From positions 26,265,366-26,329,365 of the forward strand of contig NC_088777.1 in the NCBI RefSeq assembly GCF_954871325.1: DNA of 64,000 nucleotides, given 5' to 3'. The DNA is from Gordionus sp. m RMFG-2023 (lineage: Eukaryota > Nematomorpha > Gordioida > Chordodea > Parachordodidae). This document shows positions 58,851 through 64,000 of this stretch, piece by piece (positions within the stretch are counted from its first letter, which is position 1; the number at the start of each line of letters is the position of its first letter). The translations under genes and the position numbers were made by a program. The notes under the pieces are model-generated. The model was not told the origin of the DNA. It searched no databases and saw nothing but the letters and a program-made list of their open reading frames with translations.

Positions 58851-60330
58851 GCTCATCTTGCCCGCATAACTATCGGAAATAGTATTCCTGATGACGTTGT
58901 AAAACTAGATTTTAATAATGCCTTCATTCCTTTATTTTGCAAAAAATATCCTTCATACTCATCATATATTCTCCACAGCTATTCAAGCCCTACATTTCTA
59001 AAATACAATAACATAATCAAATCTCAAGTGGGGATTCAACAAGGCCCTGCCCTCTTTTGCATTGGGATCCACAAAATAATCCAGGAAATCCAATCCAAAT
59101 AAATCCTTACCTTAAATTCCTGGTATCTCGATAATGGCATTGTTATGGGTAATCTTTCCACAATCCTTTCTCCCACCCATCATAGAGGATTTCTCAAATA
59201 TTACAGGACTATCACTCAGTCTTATCAAATGTGAGATTTGCTTCTTAAATCCTTCATCCATTCTTTTAGACACCACATACCATGTCATTAACAGAAATGA
59301 GATGATACATCTTCTTGGATCACCGATAGGGGAAAAGACTATCGAAACTTTTTTAAACAAATCCCTTAAAAATTTATCTAAATTAAACAATATTTAATTT
59401 AAACAAATCCCTTAACAATTTGTCTAAATTAAACATATTTATTACTTCCCTGCTCATCAATCCTTTTTTTAATATACCCAAATTCCTCTAAGCCCTGACC
59501 AATCTTTAAATGCAGTGATTTGCTAGTTTCTCATGAAATCCAAATCAAGGGTCTCCTCGAAAATATATTGAACATAAAATTTCCCAATTCATCCTGGATT
59601 CAGGCCACCTTCCCTATCAAGTCAGGTGGTGGTATCCGATCCCAGCGACAACTTTCTCTTTCAGCCTTTGTCTCATCTTGTCTAGCTACTCAAATTATTG
59701 TCAATATTGTCTCCTATAGATCCTGACCTATTTAAGACCCTTTGCCCACCCTCTGTTGTCCTGCCAGCATTTAAAAAGAGTGGGATGATCCTTTGACAGC
59801 CCGTTCTGCTGAATACTTTATTTCGAACAGGTCCTTTGAGTATAATTCCAATAACATAATAATAAATGCAAACTCAGGCTCCGAATGGTGGAAGCCATTC
59901 ATACTTTCATCTTGGCTTCCTCATGACTGGCGAATAGCTAAGTATATCCATAGCCCTTCGCCTTGGCTGTAATGGTAGTACCCTCCATTTGCATCGATTG
60001 TGGCCAGCCCATCGAATCGAAAGTCTACCATCCCTTGCACTGCTAGTTCTCCTGCGAACGACAACTCCGCCATAAATCCATCAATAACAATTCCCCTAGC
60101 TGCCCTCAAACAGTGGGCCTTTCAAATAAAAACGCCATTCGCCCCGATAGTATATCCCACATTCCCTGGACTAAAGGTCTCCAGCTGACTTGGACTAAAC
60201 TTGAGTCGATTTTGCAGCAGAGTCCAACCTCTTCTTTTCTGCCATCGGAAAGGCTAAAATCCTTTAAAAAAACAAATAAGCTGGCCTCACTAACACAATG
60301 TTTATACCAATTGTTACCAATACCTTAGGT
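58824..60330 (+). pseudogene. LINE reverse transcriptase relic (R2-like or related)
   Basis: VKLDFNNAF (about 58890) is RT motif A with its Asp. SQVGIQQGPALFCIGIHKII (about 59023-59085) is motif B. WYLDNG (about 59121) stands where the catalytic YxDD box belongs, with the second Asp changed to Asn. GLSLSLIKCEICFLNP (about 59210-59258) and HLLGSPIG (about 59310) follow, then SSWIQATFPIKSGGGIRSQ (59583-59642), the post-RT block. The sequence after about 59750 is degraded. Frame changes occur at about 59100-59150 and again before 59520. The RT would have copied LINE RNA at the target. The C-terminal endonuclease seen in the related fragment at 19500-20470 is not recognisable here. Confidence 0.75.
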
Positions 60331-60338
60331 ATTAAAAC

Positions 60339-61099
60339 TAGAGATGTACCGATATTTTAACGGATTAGATCGGGCCGATATTCACATATTTTAAAATATC
60401 GGTTATTGGCCAATATTATAAATTTTTCCGATCCAATAACAAATGGCGTTTTTAACAAAAATAAAATGTTATAAAATTTTTTTTTAAAGTTATATCAAAA
60501 ATCACTCATTTTTATAAATAAAATCGAAATCCATTTTCATGTTTATGTTTGTTTTATTAAATAATAATTAATTAATAAACATTCTGCCACATTGTTTTTT
60601 TTTGCGCATTCTGTTAATAAAAGTGTGCGATAATCTCTTCCAAATCTGTTTTTAGTGAAGCTGGTGATATTTACAGTTCCCATCGTCGCAGACTGACCTC
60701 TGATAGTATTTCTAAAAAGAAATCTTCGATATATTAATGTTAAATGTTTATTTCAAATTTCATAATATATTTATTTATTACTTATTATGTATATAGATTA
60801 CTGTTATTACTTATTATATAAAAGTGATTTAACAATAAGAATATTTTATATACTTTTAGAATTGCAATTGAATTGAATATAAACTATAACTGATCATTAT
60901 AATATATTTAAATGACATAAGTTATGGTATAGTTAAATTATAGATGTTATACTAATAAAAAGTATATTAAAAATTAAAACCATTGGTATCTTTACAGAAT
61001 ACAAAATTAGATATAATATCGGATCGGTAATCGGCCTATATCAATTTAATATCGGGAATATCGGATCGGCCTCCAAAAAGCAGTATCGTTACACCCCTA
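60339..61099. mobile_element. hAT-type MITE with a perfect TSD
   Basis: The left end is TAGAGATGTACCGATATTTT; the complement of the right end is TAGGGGTGTAACGATACTG. The octamer attaaaac is duplicated perfectly at 60331-60338 and 61100-61107. ATCGGCC/ATATCGG motifs recur near both ends. No coding capacity. Confidence 0.9.
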
Positions 61100-61144
61100 A
61101 TTAAAACCATAGGGGGAAATGACACAGATCTTTGAGGACCCCAA

Positions 61145-61262
61145 TGAAGGATTTTACCTTCGTCAGCATTCGGAAATCTGCCGGTCCAATATTTTAATAA
61201 TTCATTCTTCTCTAAGGTGATATGTACCATTTTTAATATTTTTCTTTAAAAAATTTTTTTAA
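61145..61262. repeat. Right copy of the inverted repeat flanking the LINE relic
   Basis: Inverted partner of 58705-58850. On the minus strand it could encode WTGRFPNADEGKILH, a phrase also recognisable (worn) in the left copy on the plus strand. A 760-bp MITE (60339-61099) separates it from the LINE relic. Confidence 0.6.
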
Positions 61263-63048
61263 TACATTTTCTATAATAAAAAAATTCACAAAATAAAATA
61301 TTTATTAATAAAAAATAAATTGAAATTAAGGATATAAGAATTTATAAAAAGGGTATTTAAATTATTAAAACTAAAAATACTCATCAGAATATTACCATTA
61401 CAATGCGTCTCCGATATCATACCACTGATTTCTCTAAAACATTTTTGTGTAAATTTGTAGCGAAATATCAAATAAATTATAAAAAAGATAAAACCCTTAA
61501 ATAAAGTTAAAAAATTAAATAAAAGCAATATAATATAAATTTCTTTTCTTAAGCTATTACTAATACCCTGCATAGTCTTTGGTCAGAAAAATACTAGAGT
61601 AATAAATAAAATATTTAATTATTTTATAATTTTCATACTTTAATTACTTATTCTCTTATCAAATTTTATTTACCAACAAATTTACAGTTATGGTTAGTTA
61701 TTTAGAGAAAATTGTAACATTTAGGTTACCGTCCCTCTGAGAAAATAAGGTAACCATTATAATTTCCGTTACTATAAAGGAAATAATTTGTTACGTAATA
61801 TTGCAATAAAATAGGAATAAGGTAAAATATAAACGATGTATCCATGGTGTGGGTGGTGGGAGGGTTCGGAATTCACACCCCCATTTAAATTTTTACTTTG
61901 AAAAATGTATTTATTTCCTTTGAATTGCCTTTCAATATATTATAGATATTTGTTCTATTTTTAAACAAATTTATCGCATTTTTCTTAAAAATATAATTAA
62001 ATAGGTTAGGAATATTGCAACCTTTTCAATAATTGATAATTCAAACATTTAATTATTATTTAAAATATTAATCCAATTATTCATTGACATAAATTTATTT
62101 GTAAGAATTTCGAATTATTACAAATTTATTGAGAGAACAGAATTATTATTATGGCCATGTGGAAAATTTTATTTTTGATTTTTAACCATTAAATTTTGAA
62201 AAAAATCAAAATTTATAAAGTAACGAAAACAAATGTTATATAAAGTTATTCTTACAAATGTAAGAGTTACAAAGCGCTTTGTTATATTTTAAATGCTAGA
62301 ATTAGAGACTATCGCTTGTAGAAAAAGTTTTTAAAGAAAATAATAATGGTGGGAATTAAAAATATTATATATATGGGTAAAATTATTTACTCTGAGATAA
62401 TTTGATTTTAGCATCTTAAATCTAGATTATTTCAATAAAAGACTCAGATATTTTTTTTATTTAAATTGCATAATATTTTATTTTACTATAAATTTGAAAA
62501 GAAATATTAAATATATTTAGAAAAAGCAAACATTGAAGTAGCCTAAAAAAATTTCCAAAAAAATGTCCTATACCATCATATTGAATGATTGAAAAAAAAA
62601 TTAACATATTAGCAAAAATTTACTAATTTAAGTAATAACCTTACTAGCTTAAGTATTCTATTGGGGAAATTCTTGATTAAATATGCATTTTATCAGATTT
62701 TTTGGAATCAAATAAAATTAATTCAAAATTATTCCATAAACAAAAATATTTTTTTTTTATTCATAATAAATGCATATAAATACTATATATTATATAAAAA
62801 TTGATAAAATATAATATAAATATAATTCCATAATATAAGATTAATTAAACATTTAAATTAATATTATGAAAAAAGTCCCTTAGATAATCTAACATGTGTC
62901 ATGAATATCAATCTTCCATAACCCTATATCCCCGTAGGGCTCTCTTCCGATATTGTTTTTAGCCATTGAAATTTTATTAGAATTTTAAAAATATTAAGAT
63001 TTCAAAATTAAATAATAATTTTTCTTATATCCATTCTAATATTTGTAT
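61263..63048. other. AT-rich stretch, nothing recognised
   Basis: No coding frame with family resemblance and no paired repeat ends. Confidence 0.45.
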
Positions 63049-63940
63049 CAGAGACCTGCAGGTCAAGCCCTAAGCCCGGGTATCATGGCCGGGCCGTATT
63101 TTAAATTTTTAAAATATACCCGAGCCGAGCCGGGCCGGGCCTGAAAAATTTATTTTTTAAAAAACCCGGGCCGGGCCTGAAAATTAAAAAATTTATACAA
63201 CATGAATTATTATACTCGTTAATTAGATATGGTTATAATGATTATATATAGTTATGATTAATATAATGTTTGGTGAAAGTTAACACTAGCTAACACTCAT
63301 AGTATCTATTACATAATAAAATTATAGTTTTCCTGCCATGGAATAAATACACAAAGGATTAAATTCATTATTATATAATATATTAATATATGTTATATTT
63401 TTTATTAATTAAAATATCATTTTTATTTTTTTTATAAATACATAGTATATTCTCAAAATATTATTTACACAAATTTTTTATAGTATCAATTTGTAATAAA
63501 CTAAATATCTGTTTAGAATAAAAATAAATAAAATATGTTATAGTGTTGTTAACCGACTCGTTTTGAGCCGATTTTTAAAAAAGGCTAACTCAGTTTTTTA
63601 TCCAGAAAAATATTATGCAAGCCTGAAAATTTTGCTCATAGAAGGAGCAAAGGTCTAGACATATAGTCGAAATTTCGAGGCTTAGTCAATATTTTTCTGG
63701 CGAAAATATTGAGTTAGCCGTTTTTAAAAATCGGCTCAAAACGAGCCGTTTAACAACATTAGCTAATATACTTGCTTATTAAATGATAATACTCGCCGAA
63801 AATATGATAAAATACGAAATAATGAATTTTTTGTACAGGTCAAATATAATTTTAAAAAAGTCCAAGCCGGGCCTAAAAATTTTTTTTTTTTAAATCCAGG
63901 CCGGGCCGGGCAATACAAATGGTACCTCTGCAGGTCTCTG
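63049..63940. mobile_element. hAT-type element of the CAGAGACCTGCA family, copy with nested MITE
   Basis: It starts CAGAGACCTGCAGGTC and ends CCTCTGCAGGTCTCTG. A perfect duplication atttgtat lies at 63041-63048 and 63941-63948. Subterminal GGGCCGGGCC blocks and the AT-rich filler match 13088-15031, but the small ORF is deleted. A 221-bp MITE of another family is inserted at 63541-63761. Confidence 0.9.
63541..63761. mobile_element. MITE of the TAGTGTTGTTAA family, 221 bp, nested
   Basis: The left end is TAGTGTTGTTAACCGACTCG; the complement of the right end is TAATGTTGTTAAACGGCTCG. The TIRs of about 55 bp include TTTTGAGCCGATTTTTAAAA. It is related to 34056-38549 through a shared 'aaatttcgaggctta' segment. 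The flanking octamers do not match clearly. Confidence 0.8.
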
Positions 63941-64000
63941 ATTTGTATAAAACAAATGGTGAGAATACAAAGTAGATACAGAATAATTTTTGAATTTTTT

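Overview
This window is very AT-rich eukaryotic DNA packed with transposable elements (TEs). I found no convincing host gene, rRNA gene or genuine tRNA gene in 64 kb. Short spliceosome-type introns (a 48-bp one in a MULE relic, others in hAT relics), a tRNA-derived SINE, a LINE with a C-terminal restriction-like endonuclease, a Mag-like Ty3/Gypsy element and several hAT, MULE-like and Harbinger-like DNA transposons all point to a eukaryote with animal-type repeats. The species cannot be read from this window. A small AT-rich metazoan genome fits best; a repeat-rich fungus or microsporidian is not excluded.

Layout, left to right. 0-3.3 kb: end of a hAT-type MITE and a GC-rich TIR element. 3.5-6.8 kb: a three-level nest, with one foldback element containing a hAT-type element that contains a second copy of the foldback. 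8-10.9 kb: a decayed hAT with an almost complete target-site duplication (TSD). 13.1-15.0 kb: non-autonomous hAT carrying one small ORF, with a sister copy in reverse orientation at 29.0-30.9 kb. 15.2-19.2 kb: broken Ty3/Gypsy fossil on the minus strand. 19.5-20.5 kb: 3' part of a LINE. 20.6-22.3 kb: hAT relic split by a SINE. 24.4-28.2 kb: a near-perfect 3.8-kb palindrome with one reverse transcriptase-RNase H reading frame per arm. 34.1-38.5 kb: a MITE containing a nearly intact zf-BED hAT that contains a Harbinger-like element. 38.9-40.4 kb: hAT-type element with a nested G-tract MITE. 41.3-42.7 kb: hAT relic related to the one at 8 kb. 43.4-56.0 kb: a giant 12.6-kb hAT-type element, bounded by a perfect 8-bp TSD, whose arms carry about 115-bp satellite arrays in opposite orientation. 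Inside it lie a MULE transposase relic, a 3.8-kb foldback element with an 11-bp TSD and 300-bp repeats in both arms, a hAT relic and two small insertions. 56.7-61.3 kb: two hAT relics, a 90-bp MITE, a LINE relic and a hAT-type MITE. 63.0-63.9 kb: a hAT-type element with a nested MITE and a perfect TSD.

The TSDs (8 bp for hAT, 9-11 bp for MULE-like, 3 bp for Harbinger-like, 5 bp for the LTR element) give a relative order of insertion. Most elements are dead or non-autonomous. The best coding units are the hAT transposase at 36.2-38.2 kb (one frameshift seen) and the twin reverse transcriptase frames at 24.6-28.0 kb. The most unusual structures are the satellite-armed giant hAT-type element, the 300-bp-repeat foldback inside it, and the reverse transcriptase palindrome.
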